Origin: Bos javanicus
Lineage: Eukaryota; Chordata; Mammalia; Artiodactyla; Bovidae
Assembly (NCBI RefSeq): GCF_032452875.1
Contig: NC_083883.1
Span: forward strand, 51,458,698 to 51,522,697
Length of the DNA: 64,000 bases
Reading direction: 5' to 3'
Below the pieces are notes generated by a model. That model was not told the DNA's origin, ran no database searches, and saw only the letters and a program-made list of their open reading frames with translations. Below, piece by piece: positions 39,001 to 54,000 of the stretch (position 1 is its first letter; the number at the start of each line of letters is the position of its first letter). Position numbers and translations under genes: made by a program.

Positions 39001-42000
39001 CTCATACACCTGTGCTCACATGCATGTACACACTCATACACACACTCATACACCTGTGCTCACATTCATGTATGCACTCATACATGTGTTCTCATATGCA
39101 CACACACTCATATACTCACACCTGTGTTCACACACATGTACACACTCAATACACAGCCTCATACACCTGTGCTCACATGCATGCACACACATTCATATAC
39201 TCACATACACCTGTGCTTACATGCATGTACACACATAGCCCTGTGCTCACATGCACACACACAAACTCACATATACCTGTGCTCACATGCATGCACGCAC
39301 TCATACACACACTCATATACCTGTGCTCACATGCATGTACACACATAGCCCTGTGGTCACATGTACACACACATACTCACATACACCTGTGCTCACATGC
39401 ATGCACACATATATATACTCACATACACCTATGCTCACATTCATGTATGCACTCATACACACTCATACATGTGTTCTCATATGCACACACTCATATACTC
39501 ACAACTGTGTTCACACGCATGTACACACTCCATACACAGCCTCATACACCTGTGCTCACATGCATGCACACACACTCATACACACATAGACACACATACC
39601 TGTGCTCACATGCATGCAGACACACATAAACACACCACCCTCTCACTTGCACACATGATCACATACACAGAGACAGACTCACACCCACGTAATGCATTTA
39701 CACACATGTCACCAGACACACATTTGTTTGTGCTCTGCCACACTCCCATCCACGTTGCTCCCCGTGGCACTCCCTGGAAGGTCACCTCATTTTCGCTTTG
39801 CCATCCATGGTCTTCCTTTTGCCAGTTTGTGGACATCCAGCCCAACGATGGGTTCGGGACAATCCTGCCACTGGAAACGCTACAGCTCGATGTGATCTTT
39901 CAGCCCACCAAGGCCAAGGAGTACAACTTTGAGCTCATCTGCAAGTCAGAGATTAATCGGTGAGCCTGACAGGAGTGCAGGGCCTGGGCAGCCAGCTGGG
40001 AGTGGCAGCCCCTGGCTAGCCAGGCTGACTACAGGGCTGGGCGGCAGTACCAACCTCAGAGAGCTCTGACCTAGGTCTGCACACCTGGGTCCAGGCCCAC
40101 CTTGCAGGTGTGTGAGATGTGCACATGTGTGCATGCACCTGTGAGCATGCATGAGTGTGCAGAGCATCCCCTGGGCACAAGCCCCACCTGCCCTTAAGCA
40201 CTGTGTGATGGGCTGGTCCCCGGCCTCCGTGTCCACCCTGAGAACTGGGGCTGAGAAGGCAGGGAGCAGGGGGAAATGGACTGGACGACAGGGTCTGGCA
40301 CGAGGGCCAGCTCTTGCTGATTCTCAATCATCAGCCTCCAGGGAGGAACATGCTGGGACACCCTCCTGGTGTCAGGCCAACCCCTCGTGGAGCCAGCCCA
40401 CCTGTCCCCTCCTTCTCTTCCTCTCCTGTCTGCTCTTTGGTCCTGGCTGGGGGCCTGGCAGCCCTGGGGCATGGGGTGGAGGGAGGGTTAGCACCCTCCG
40501 GCCAGGTGAGTGGCTGAGGGGAAGCTGGAAGGGGTCTACACAGGTGGTGATTTTAAGGAGCCAGTGCAGAGCGAGAACCCCTGGAGGAAACCCAGGTACA
40601 GGCTCTGCCCAGCTGCAGCCCCACCACCCGCCTTTCCCCTCAGCTCTAGTGACCCATCCTGGGCTGGGCCCCTCTTGGGCTTGTTCACAACTCTCAGCCT
40701 CTGGAAAATAGCCCCATGAGAAAGGGTGGTTGAAAAATAATCTCAGTGCCCAGAATGGGCTCCAGCCTATGGCAGAAGCTCCTTAGATGTCTGTCGATTG
40801 AATGAGTATTTAATTTTCTTCAAGAACTATCTACAAATAAATTGAAATTTCCAAAAGCTTATCCAAGAGCCACCTTGGAAAGGCTAGCAATGGTAAAACT
40901 GTGAGGCCTCAGGGAATAAAGCAGTGATCGGGAGTCCAGAGAGACCCAGTGGCACACACACCCCCACCCCACTGCCCCCCACAGAGCATGGCTGCCCATG
41001 GGCTCCCAGACCTGAGAGCTGGACCCGTGCCCAGCACTGCCGCCTGAGCACCGGCCACAGCATGACCCCGTCCTGACTCCTTACCTCCACTTGCACAGCT
41101 AAGTCATCAGTAAGGCCTGTTGGCTCTACCTTGAAGACTGAGCTGAATCGCCCCACCCCTACCTGGATGCCAGGGCTCTAAAGCCCGCGTTCTGCCTCCC
41201 CTCCCCTAGGCCCTCCGCCACAGCCCCCAGCTGCTGGAGACGTGTCCGTGCAGCCCACCTGCGAAGGACACTGAGTTTGGCACAGGTCCCCAGCAGGTTT
41301 CTGTGTAAGCCCGAGTTCTCATCGCCCATTGCTTAGTGTCTAGGAGGGGAGTTGCCAGGTCACAGCGTCAGTTTCTTTTCAATTTTATGTTCTCCCCCAT
41401 AACGTCCGGGTGTCTGGCTGCTGCACCCCTTCCAGCTGTGGGTAATGTCAGGTTTCCTTGTCTGCTGGATGGAGAGGCATCCTCAGAGGTGTGTGACAGT
41501 GTCTCACTAACTCGTGTTTCCAACGACTGACAGCTTGGAGCTTATTTGCCATCCGTGTATCTTTTTAGTGAGAAGTATTTTTAGGTCTTTTGTCTATTTT
41601 TTAAAATCAGGGTTTTTATGGAGTTTTGAGTGTTATTTATATACTCTGATAGAAGTTTCTTGTCAGATTTGCAAAAAATTTCCCTGGTGGCTTGTCTCAA
41701 TCTCTTCACACTGTCTTCTCGTAAAGCAAAAATTTTTAACTTTGAGTGATTGGGAAAGAAATACATCAAGACTGTATATTTTCACCCTGCTTATTAAACT
41801 TATATGCAGAGTTCAGTTCAGTTTGTCTGTTGCCCCTTCTCCTCCTGCCTTCAATCTTTCCCAGCATCAGGGTCTTTTCCAGTGAGTCAGTTCTTCGCAT
41901 CAGGTGCCCAAAGTATTGGAGCTTCAGCTTCAGCATCAGTCCATCCAATGAATATTCAGGACTGATTTCCTTTAGGATTGACTGGTTTGATCTCATACAT

Positions 42001-45000
42001 CATGCAAAATGCTGGACTGGATGAAGCACAAGCTGGAATCAAGATTGCCTCAATATACAGATGACACTACCCTTATGGCAGAAAGCGAAGAGGAACTAAA
42101 GAGCCTCTTGATGAAGGTGACAGAGGAGAGTGAAAAAGCTGGCTTAAAACTCAACATTCAAAACACAAAAATCATAACATCTGGTCCCATCACTTCATGG
42201 CAAATAGATGCAGAAACAATGGAAACAGTGAGCGACTTTATTTTCTTGGGCTCCAAAATCATTGCAGATGGTGACTGCAGCCACACAATTAAAAGACGCT
42301 TCCTTCTTGGAAAAGAAGCTATGACAAACCTAGACAACATATTAAAAAATAGAGACATTACTTTGCCAACAAAAGTCCATATAGTCAAAGCTATGGCTTT
42401 TCCAGCAGCCATATGAGGAGCTGGATGTAAAGAAGGCTGAATGCCAAAGAATTGATGCTTTTGAGCTGTGGTGTTGGAGAAGACTCTTGAGAGTCCTTTG
42501 GACTGCAAGGAGATAAAACCAGTCAATCCCAAAGAAAATCAGTCCTGAATATTCATTGGAAGGACTGATGCTGAAGCTAAAGCTCCAATACTTAGGCCAC
42601 CTGAAGTGAAGCGCCAACTCACTGGAAAAGACCTTGCTGCTGGGAAAGACTGAGGGAAAGAGGAGAAGGGAGGGAAAGAGGAGAAGGGGCTGACAGAGGA
42701 TGAGAGGGTTGGATGGCATCACTGACTCAATGGAAATGAGTTTGAGCAAACTCCGGGAAATGATAAAGGACAGGGAAGCCTGGCGTGCTGCAGTCCATGG
42801 GGTTGTAAAGAGTTGGACATGACTGACTGAATAACAAGTCCCCTTTATCAACTTTTTGTTTTTGGATCTTGAGTTTGGTATCATATCTAAGAATTTTTTT
42901 CCCTAACCTAAAGTCACAAAGGTTTCTTATAAAACTTTTACAAATTTACATCTTACTTGTGCATTTATGTTTTACTTTGATGAATCATTGCATCAGGTGT
43001 GAGATACAGCATGAAGCTAAAGGGCTTCCAGTCACTCCAGCGGCATCACTGAGACAGTAGCAGAGGGCAGAGCCCACCCCCCAAACTGGGGAAACTCTGC
43101 ACAGCCTTTACACCTGAAAGTCTATTTACCTGAAAAAACCTTTTATTTCCTGAGTACCTTAAATACTAACACATTAGCGTATCCACTCTCTTCTGGAATA
43201 AAATGTGTCTGTACAAGTCTGATGGCAACCCAGTATTTAAGGGACCTACTTCTTCATAGAGAAATCAAGGGAATTCCAGAAAAACATCTACTTCTGCTTC
43301 ATTGACTAAAGCCTTTGACTGTGTGGATCGCAACAAACTGTGGAAAATTCTTAAAGAGAGAGGAGACCAGACCACGTTACTTGCCTCCTAAGAAACCTGT
43401 ATGCAAGTCAAGAAGTAAAGAACCAGACATGGAATAATGGACTGGTTCAAAATTAGGAAAGAAGTACATCAAGGCTGTATATTGTCACCCTGCTCATGCA
43501 GAGTACATCATTCAAAATGGCAGGCTGGATGAAGCTCAAGCTAGAATCAAGATTGCCAGGAGAAATATCAGTAATCTCAGATATGCAAATGACACCACCC
43601 TAATGTCAGAAAACAAACAGAAACTAAAGAGCCTCTTGATGAAAGTGAAAGAGGAACGTGAAAAAGCTGGCTTGAAATTCAACAGTCAAAAAACTAAAAT
43701 CATGGCATTCAGTCCCATCACTTCATGGCAAATCAGTTCAGTTCAGTTCGGTCACTCAGTCGTGTCCGACTCTTTGCGACCCCATGAACTGCAGCTCGCC
43801 AGGCCTCCCTGTCCATCACCAACTCCCGGAGTTCACTCAACTCACGTCCATCAAGTCAGTGATGCCATCCAGTCATCTCATCCTCTGTCGTCCCCTTCTC
43901 CTCCTGCCCTCAATCCCTCCCAGCATCAAGGTCTTTTCCAATGAGTCAACTCTTCATGAGGTGGCCAAAGTACTGGAGTTTCAGCTTTAGCATCATTCCT
44001 TCCAAAGAACACCCAGGGCTGATGTCCTTCAGAATGGACTGGTTGGATCTCCTTGCAGTCCAAGGGACTCTCAAGAGTCTTCTCCAACACCACAGTTCAA
44101 AGGCATCAATTCTTCAGCACTCACTTTCTTCACAGTCCAACTCTCACATCCATACATGACCACTGGAAAAACCATAGCCTTGACGAGACGGACCTTTGTT
44201 GGCAAAGTAATGTCTTTGCTTTTGAATATGCTATCTGGGTTCGTCATAACTTTCCTTCCAAGGAGTAAGCGTCTTTTAATTTCATGGCTGCAATCACCAT
44301 CTGCAGTGATTTTGGAGCCCAAAAAACCAAAGTCTGACACTGTTTCCACTGTTTCTCCATCTATTTCCCATGAAGTGATGGGACCAGATGCCATGATCTT
44401 CGTTTTCTGAATGTTGAGCTTTAAGCCAACTTTTTCACTCTCCACTTTCACTTTCATCAAGAGGCTTTTGAGTTCCTCTTCACTTTCTGCCATATGAGTG
44501 GTGTCATCTACATATCTGAGGTTATCGATATTTCTCCTGGCAATCTTGATTCCAGCTTGTGCTTCTTCCAGCCCAGCGTTTCTCATGATGTACTCTGCAT
44601 ATAAGTTAAATAAGCAGGGTGACAATATACAGCCTTGATGTACTCCTTTTCCTATTTGGAACCAGTCTGTTGTTCCATGTCCAGTTCTAACTGTTGCTTC
44701 CTGACCTGCATATAGGTTTCTCAAGAGGCAGGTCAGGTGGCCTGGTGTTCCCATCTCTTTCAGAATTTTCCACAGTTTATTGTGATCCACACAGTCAAAG
44801 GCTTTGGCATAGTGAATAAAGCAGAAATAGATGCTTTTCTGGAACTCTCTTGCTTTTTTGATGATCCAGCGGATGTTGGCAATTTGATCACTGGTTCCTC
44901 TGCCTTTTCTAAAACCAGCTTGAAGTTCACAGTTCATGTATTGCTGAAGCCTGGCTTGTTGGATTTTGAGCATTACTTTACTAGCATGTGAGATGAGTGC

Positions 45001-48000
45001 AATTGTGAGGTAGTTTGAGCATTCTTTGGCATTGCCTTTCTTTGGGATTGGAATGAAAACTGACCTTTTCCAGTCCTGTGGCCACTGCTGAGTTTTCCAA
45101 ATTTGCTGGCATATTGAGTGCAGCACTTTCACAGCATCATCTTTCAGGATTTGAAAGAGCTCAACTGGAATTCCATCACCTCCACTAGCTTTGTTTGTAG
45201 TGATGCTTTCTAAGGCCCACTTGACTTCACATTCCAGGATGTCTGGCTCTAGGTGAGTGATCACACCATCATGATTATCTTGGTCATGAAGATCTTTTTT
45301 GTACAGTTCTTCTGTGTATTCTTGCCACCTCTTCTTACTATCTTCTGCTTCTGTTACATCCATACTATTTCTGTCCTTTATCAAGCCCATCTTTGCATGA
45401 AATGTTCCCTTGGTATCTCTAATTTTCTTGAAGAGCTCTCTAGTCTTTCCCATTCTGTTGTTTTCCTCTATTTATTTGCACTGATCACTGAGGAAGGCTT
45501 TCTTATCTCTTCTTGCTATTCTTTGGAACTCTGCATTCAGATGCTTATATCTTTCCTTTTCTCCTGTGCTTTTCATTTCTCTTCTTTTCACAGCTATTTG
45601 TAAGGCCTCCCCAGACAGCCCTTTTGCTTTTTGGCATTTCATTTCCATGGGGATGGTCTTGATCCCTGTCTCCTGTACAATGTCACGAACCTCCATCCAT
45701 ACTTCATCAGGCACTCTGTCTATCAGATCTAGTCCCTTAAATCTATTTCTCACTTCCACTGTATAATCATAAGGGATTTGATTTAGGTCATACCTGAATG
45801 GTCTAGTGGTTTTCCCTACTTTCTTCAATTTAAGTCTGAATTTGGCAATAAGGAGTTCATGATCTGAGCCACAGTCAGCTCCCAGTCTTGTTTTTGCTGA
45901 CTGTATAGAGCTTCTCCATCTTTGGCTGCAAAGAATATAATCAATCTGATTTTGGTGATGACCATCTCATGATGTCCATGTGTAGAGTCTTCTCTTGTGT
46001 TGTTGGAAGAGGGTGTTTGCTATGACCAGTGCATTCTCTTGGCAAAACTCTGCTGCTGCTGCTGCTGCTAAGTCGCTTCAGTCATGTCCAACTCTGTGCG
46101 AACCCAGAGACGGCAACCCACCAGGCTCCCCCGTCCCTGGGATTCTCCTGGCAAGAACACTGGAGTGGGTTGCCGTTTCCTTCTCCAATGTATGAAAGTG
46201 AAAGTGAAGTCGCTCAGTGTGTCCAACTCTTCGCGACCCCATGGACTGCAGCCCACCAGGCTCCTTCATCCATGGGATTTTCCAGGCAAGAGTACTGGAG
46301 TGGGATGGGGAAAAAAATGGAAACAGTGACAGATTTCATTTTTCTTGGGCTCCAAAATCATTGTGGATGCTGATTGCAGCCATGAAATTAAAAGATGTTT
46401 GCTCCTTGGGAGAAAAGCTATGACAAACCTAGACAGCCTAGTAAAAAGCAGAGATATCACTTTGTCGACAAAGGTCCCTATCATCAAAGCACTGTTTTTT
46501 CCACTGGTCAGGTATGGATATGAGAGTTGGAATGTAAAGAAGACTGAGCACTGAAGAATTGATGCTTTCGAACTATGGTGCTGGATAAGACTTTAGAGAG
46601 TCTTTTGGATATTAAGGAGGTCAAACCAGTCAACCCTAAAGGAAATCAATCCTGAATGTTCATTGGAAGGACTGATGCTGAAGCTGAAGCTCCAATCCTT
46701 TGGCCACCTGATGCGAAGAACGGACTCATTGGAAAAGACCCTGATGCTGGGAAAGATTGAGGGCAAGAGGAGAAGGGATAGCAGACGATGAGATGGTTGG
46801 ATGGCATCGTCGACTCAATGGATGTGAGTTTGAGCAAACTCTGGGAGATGGTGAAGGACAGGGCAGCCTGGTCTGCTGCAGTCCTTGGGGTTGTAAAGAG
46901 TCAGACACGACTGTGTGACTGAACAACAGCTTCTTATCTAAAATCCAGTAATTTTATAAGAACACACTTTGTGTTGGTTGTTATCAACTGATTTTCTCAG
47001 GTACATGGTGCTTTTCAAATCTTTTTTTTTAAATTTCAGGAACACTTCCTAGAATTTTAGTCTTAAAACTTAAAACATTTGCTTTATTCTTGTCCTTTGG
47101 TTTTCCTCCTGGGAGCCTCCTGAAGTAAATATAATGACTTGTCTTGGCTTTGTTCACTTTTGCCACTTTTTCTTGGATCCTTTCCATCATTTTAAAAATA
47201 CAGTTTCTTTATTATTTGGGCTTGTTGTGGAATCCGGAGTCTCAAACACACCTCAGAGGACACTCAGGACAGGGGAGTATGGTTTATTACACCAGCGGGT
47301 CCAAGAGGAATCAGTTCCCAACAAGTACCCTGATGTTTCTGAGAGGCCCAGTTTTATTACCCCCACCACCACCACCACATGACTGGTTACGTGTTAACAA
47401 CCTCTTTGTTGTATATGACTGAGCTTTACAACAAGTATGTGCTAGGAGAACAAACAATTAAGGTTAAAGTGGGGAGAGACAATGAGTATACATCAAGGGG
47501 GAATGTCTACATGGTTAACCTAACAGGGGCAGCCTGACCTCAACTACAAACTCTGTTTGCCATCTGTAAGGAGGGAAGTCTCCAGGAGACCTGGTTTTCA
47601 TTAGCAACAGTTTTCCTCACTCTTGGGCAGGCTTCAGGCCCAGTTTACATCCTGTCTTTAAGATGGAGTCTCTCCTGCTTTCCTCACTCTGGCCCAAATA
47701 TCCTTCGTTGTAGTATGTGGGATCTTCAATCTTCATTATGGCACGCACGATCTTTACTTGCGGCGTGTGGGATCCAGCCCCCTTACCAGGGGTGGCACCC
47801 GGGCCGCCCGCTCTGGGAGCCTGAAGTCTTATCCACTGGACCACCAAGGAGGTCCCTCATCATTTTTTTAAATATTTCCACACTTATCTCTTCTTTCTCT
47901 TAAAGAATTATCTTCCGTGTTTCTTTATTCATGGCTCCCTTCTGAGTTTCTGTTTCTATATTTCTTTTATTTATAATCCTTTCCTGAGTCGTTTGTGGGT

Positions 48001-51000
48001 TTTTTTATTTTGGCCATACCACACAGTCTGTGGGATCTTAGCCCCTCAACCAGGGATCCAACTCTTCCTGCATTGGAAGCACAGAGTCCTAACCACCAGA
48101 CTGCTGGGGAAGTCCCCTTTCCTAAATTTTAATCCCTCACTTCTGACTTCTTGAGATTCTGATCTGTTTTTTCATATGTTGGATTATTTTCTCAAGTCTG
48201 TTAAGCTCACTTTGAATGATCACATTGCAATTTTCAACTCTCTGTGGGCACATCTCTCTGGTGTGTTTTACTGTCTATATGAATTGTATTTATTCTGTTC
48301 CCTTTTTCTCTTTTAACAGCTTTATTTATGGTTTGATCTGGGTCCTTTCCCACTGCTCATTTTTGCAAATGGTAGCTTCTCAGCTGTGAGAGCCCAGTTC
48401 ACACTTCCCTCCTTCATGGCTCTGGGGTGCCCTCTTCAGTATGTCGGGGTCAGCGACTTCCTTAGAGCCACCTCCTCTAAGCCCTCCCTTCTGTTTTCAG
48501 AAGATTCCAGAGCCAGCTTGCTGTACCCTCCACCCACAATAGTGGCTCTTACATTTTTATCATGTTTGCCTCCAGTTTCCCTTCGTTACAGAAATAGACG
48601 GTCTGCTTGCAGCAAGCGACGTGCGGACCTCCTCCCTCCCCAGAGCCTCCCACTGCCAGAATCCGCAGGGTCCTTCCAATTTCTGGGTGTCTGACTTTCA
48701 CTTCCTAATGGCATATTTATTGTTTGTATGTATTCCTGGGGCTTCCCTGGTGGCTCAGACAGTAAAGAATCTGCCTGCATGCAGGAGACCTAAATTTATG
48801 TAAATGCAGGGTGACCAGCCAGGTCAGGCTGTCCAGGAAAAAGGGGTTCCCAGGATGTGGGACTTCAGCACTAACACCAGGGGAGCCGCAGGTGGCCAGG
48901 GTCGGGAGGGGGGGGTGTGACACCCCACATCGGTCACATGGGTGGTGTCAGACTCCACATAGCAATCTACATCTTGCTTCTGCTTTTCCCCCCAACTCGC
49001 TGGGAGTACCTGAACACGTGAACACATCTAAGGATTTGACTATGGACATGTTAAGTTGGAGGGCTGGTGAACCACCAAAAGTAGTGCTTAGCAGGAAGTT
49101 TCTAGCTCCAAATGCATATAAAGAAGAGGAGAGAGTGTGCAAAATCAATTATTTAACCTTCTGTTTCAAGAACTGGGAAGAGAGCACAGCAAATTAAACC
49201 CAAAGAAAGTAGAAGGAAAGAATGTAATAAAGATAACAGTGTAAATCAGCGAGTGAAATGAATCAAATATCCAAAAGAGAAAACAATAAAACTAAGAGTT
49301 TGTTCTAGAAATTAGTAAACTCATTACTCTTAGCAAGACCAATCAAGATTTTTTTAAAGAGAGGGGGAAAAAAACACAAATTGCCAATCTCAGGTATGAA
49401 AGGGGACACGTCACAGAGCCTACAAATATCAGAAAGGTTAAAAAAAATGTTATGAACAACATTACACCAGTTAATGTGACAGTTTGGATATAATGGACAA
49501 TTTTCTAAAAAACAAAAACTTACCAAAACTGACAGGGAGAAAAAGAGAAAATCTGAATAGTCCAACAACTATGAGGGAAATCAAATGCAAAGTTTAAACC
49601 CTCTTATAGAAACTTCCAGTTACAATAACTAGTAGGGATGTCCCTTCATGATCACAACCTTGTCATGGCAACGGGGCTTGCGTAACCCAGTGAAGCTCTG
49701 AGCCACATCGTGCAGGGCCACCCACGACACGTCAAAGCGAAGAGTTCTGACAAAATGCGGTCCACCAGCGGTGGGAATGGCAACACTCCAGTATTCTTGC
49801 CCTGAAAACCCCATGAACTGTATGCAAAGGCAAAACGATATGATGCCAGAAGATGAGCCCCCACATTCAAAGGTGTTCAATATGCTACTGGGGAAGAGCA
49901 GAGAAACAGCTCCAGAAAGAATGAAGCAGCTGAGCCAAAGTGGAAATGACACTCTGCTGTGGATGTATCTAGTGGTGAAAGTAAAGTCGGATGCTGTAAA
50001 GAACGATATTGCATAGGAACCGGGAATGTTTGGTCCACGAATCAAGGTAAATTGGATGTGGTCAAGCAGGAGATGGCAAGAATGAACATCAACATCTTAG
50101 GAATCAGTGAAATAAAATGGATAGGAATGGACACATTTAATTCTAAGACCACTATATCTACTACAGTGGGCAAGAATCCCTTAGAAGAAATGGAGTAGCC
50201 CTCACAGTCAACAAGAGTCTGAAATACAGTACTTGGGTGCAACCTCCAAAATGACAGAATGATCTCGGTTCGTTTCCAAAGCAAACCATTCAACATCACA
50301 GTAATCCAAGTCTATGCCTCAAACACTGATGCCAAAGAAGCTGAAGTTGACCAGTTCTGTGAAGCCCTACCAGACCTTCTAAAACTAACACACACCAAAA
50401 AGATGTCCTTTTCATCACAGGAGATTGGAAAAGTAGGAAATCAAGAGATACCTGGAGCAACAGGCAAGTTTGGCCTTAGAGTACAAAATGAAGCAGGAAA
50501 AAGGCTAACAGAACTTTGTCAAGCAAACACACTGGTAATAGGAAGCACTCTTTTCCAAAAACACAAGTGATGTCTCTACACATGGATATCACCAGATGGT
50601 CAATACCAAAATAAGATTGATTATATTCTTTTCAGCTGAAGATAGAGAAGCTCTATACAATCAGCAAGAACAAGGCCTGGAGTTGACTGTGGCTCAATTA
50701 GTTCAATTCAGTTCAGTCGTGTCTGTCTCTTTACGACCCTATGGACTGCAGGGCTCCAGGCTTCCCTGTCTATCACCAACTCCCGGAGCTTGCTCAAACT
50801 CTTGTCCATTGAGTCGGTGATGCCATCCAACCATCTCATCCTCTGTTGTCCCCTTCTCCTCCTGCCTTCAGTCTTTCCCAGCATCAGGATCTTTTCCAAA
50901 ATGAGTCAGTTCTTTGCATCAGGTGGCCAAAGTATTGGAGCTTCAGCTTGAGCATCAGTCCTTCCAAAGAATATTCAGGACTAATTTCCTTTAGGACAGA

Positions 51001-54000
51001 CTGGTTTGATCTCCTTGCAGTCCAAGGGACTCTCAAGACTCTTCATTACAGTTGAAAAGCATCAATTCTTCAGTGCTCAGCTTTCTTTATGGTCCAACTC
51101 TCACATCCATACATGACTACTGGAAAAAAACATAGCTTTGACTAGCGCAGATCATCAGCTCCTTATTGCAAAATTCAGACTTAAAAATTTAAGAAAGTAG
51201 GGAAAACCACTAGTCCATTCAGGTATGACCTAAATCAAATCCCTTATGTTTATAGAGTGGAAGTGACAAATAGATTCAAGGACTAGATCTGGTAGACACC
51301 ATGCCTGAAGAACTATGGACAGAGGTTTGTAACACTGCACAGGAGGCAGTGACCAAAACCATCCAAAAGAAAAAGACATGCAAGAAGGCTAAGTGGTTGT
51401 CTGAGGAGGCTTTACAAATAGCTGAGAAAATAAGAGAAGCGAAAGGCAAAGTAGAAAGTGAAAGATATACCCAACTGAATGCAGAGTTCCAAAGCATAGC
51501 AAGGAGAGATAAGAAGGCCTTCTTAAATGAACAATGCAAAGAAATAGAGGAAAACAATAGAATGGGAAAGACTAGAGATCCCTTCAAGAAAATTGGAGAT
51601 ATCAAGGGCACATTTCTTGCAAGGATGGGCACAACAAAGGACAGAAACAATAAGGACCTAACAGAAGCAGAAGATATTAAGAAGAGGTGGCAAGAATACA
51701 CAGAAGAATCATACAAAAAAGGCCCTAATGACCTGGATAACCATGATGATGTGGTCACCTAGAGCTGGACATCATGAAGTGTGAAGTCAAGTTGGCCTTA
51801 GGAAGCATTACTATAAACAAAGCTGGTGGAGGTGATGGAATTCCAGCTGAGCTATTTCAAATCCTAAATGATGATGCTGTTAAAGTGCTGCATTCAATAT
51901 ATCAGCAAATTTGGAAAATTCAGCAGTGGCCACCAGACTGGAAAAGGTCAGTTTTCATTCCAACCCCAAAGAAGAGCAATGCTGAAGAATGTTCAAACAA
52001 CCAGATTGTTGCACTAATTTCTTATGCTCATAAGGTTATGCTCAAAATCCATCAAGCTAGGCTTCAGCAGTATGTAAACCAAGAACTTCTGGATGTGCAA
52101 GCTGAGTTTAGAAAAGGCAAAGGAACCAGAAATCAAATTGCCAGCATTCATTGGATCATAGAGAAAGCAAGGGAATTCCAGGAAAACATAAACTGGAAAA
52201 TTCTTAAAGACATGGGAATACCAGACCACCTTACCTGTCTCCTGAGAAACCTGTATGTGGCTCAAGAAGAAACAGAACCAGACGCAAAACAACTGAATGG
52301 TTCAAAATTGGGAAAATTGAGTACGTCAAGGCTGTATATTGTCACTCTGCTTATTTAACCTGTATGCAGAGTACGTCATACAAAATGCTGGGCTGGACAA
52401 CTTGGAAGCTGGAATCAAGATTGCCAGGAGAAATATCAACAATCTCAGATGTCCAGATGATACCACTGTAACGACAGAAAGTGAAAAGGAACTAAAGAGC
52501 CTCTTGAAGAAAGTGAAAGAGAGTGAAAAATCTGTCTTGTAACTCAACATTCAAAAAACTAAGATCATGGCATCTGGTCCCATCACTCATGGCAAATAGA
52601 AGGGGAAAAAGTGGAAGCAGTGATACATTCTCTTGAATTCCCAAATCACTGAAGACAGTGACTGCAGCCATGAAATTAAAAGTTGCTTGGTTGCTCCTTG
52701 GAAGAAAAACTATGACCAACCTAGACAGCGTAGTAAAAAGCAGAGACATCATTTTGCCAATTAAGTTCCATATAGTCAAAGCTCTGATAGTTCCAGTAGT
52801 CATGTGCAGATGTGAGAGCTGGACCATAAAGAATGCTGAGCATCAAAGAACTGATGCTTTTCAACTGTCGTGCTGGAGAAGCCTCTTGAAAGTTCCTTGG
52901 ACAGCAAAGAGATCAAACCAATCAATCCGAAAGGAAATCTACCCTGAATGTTAATTGGAAGGACTGATACTGAAGCTGAAGCTCCAATTCTTTGGCCACC
53001 CGACTCACTGGAAAAGACCCTGATGCTGGGAAAGATTGAAGGCAAAAGGAGAAGCGTGCAGGAGAGGATGGTTACATAGCATTACCGACTCAATGGACAT
53101 GAATTTGAGCAAACTCCAGGAGATAGTGGAGGACAGAGGAGCTTGGCCTGCTGCAGTCCATGGGGTCGCAAAGTGTCAGACATGACTTAGCAACTGAACA
53201 ACAACAAACAACTAAGGATGTAATGTTCAACATGCTAAATATAATTAGCCCTGCTTGTATGTTATACAGGAAAGGGAAGAGAGTAAATCCTAAGTATTCT
53301 CATCACAAAGGAAAAAATACTTATTTCTTTAATTTTGTATCTATGTGAGATGATGGATTTTCACTAAACTTACTGTGAATATCATTTCACAGTATATATG
53401 TCAAATCATTTTGCTGCACACCTCAAGCTAATGCAGAGCTGTGTGTCAATTACATCTCAATAAATCCTGGGCTCTAAAGCACAGGCTCAAATACTTATGG
53501 CACATGGACCTCGTTGCTCCACAGTATGTGGGATCTTCCTGGACCAGGGATCAAACCCATATTTCCTGCGTGGACAGGTGGATTCTTTGCCACTGAACAC
53601 CTAGGGAAGCTCTGTCATTTTATTTTTAAATGTCATGCATATGTTTGTGCTCAGTCGTGTCCAGCTCCTTGCAACTCCATGGACTGTAGCCCTCCAGGCT
53701 CCTCTGTCCATGGGATTCTCCAGGCAAGAATCCTGGAGTAGATGGCCATTTCCTTCTCCAGGGGACCTTCCCAACCCAGGAATCAAACCCATGTCTCTTG
53801 TGTCTCCTGCATTGCCAGGCAGATTCTTTACCACTGAGTTACCTGGGAAGCCCTTTTAAATATCACTGAATATTTAAGGAAATAAATCAGACACTTCCAT
53901 TGCAACTGTTTAAACTTGTGATTAAAATTTTAATTATCCAGTTAAAATGTGCACAGGGGCCTCTTCAGTGGACAGCATCTAGAGGCATTCAGGATGGTGC

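Noticed and set aside
38686..39629. Long forward ORFs rich in His, Thr and Cys (up to 229 codons)
   Set aside because: They are translations of the CA-rich minisatellite, open in all three frames, with no start context, homology or splice support.
38830..39720. CRISPR-like array of repeats and spacers
   Set aside because: Units are diverged CA-rich microsatellite phrases in a mammalian intron without unique spacers; no cas genes.
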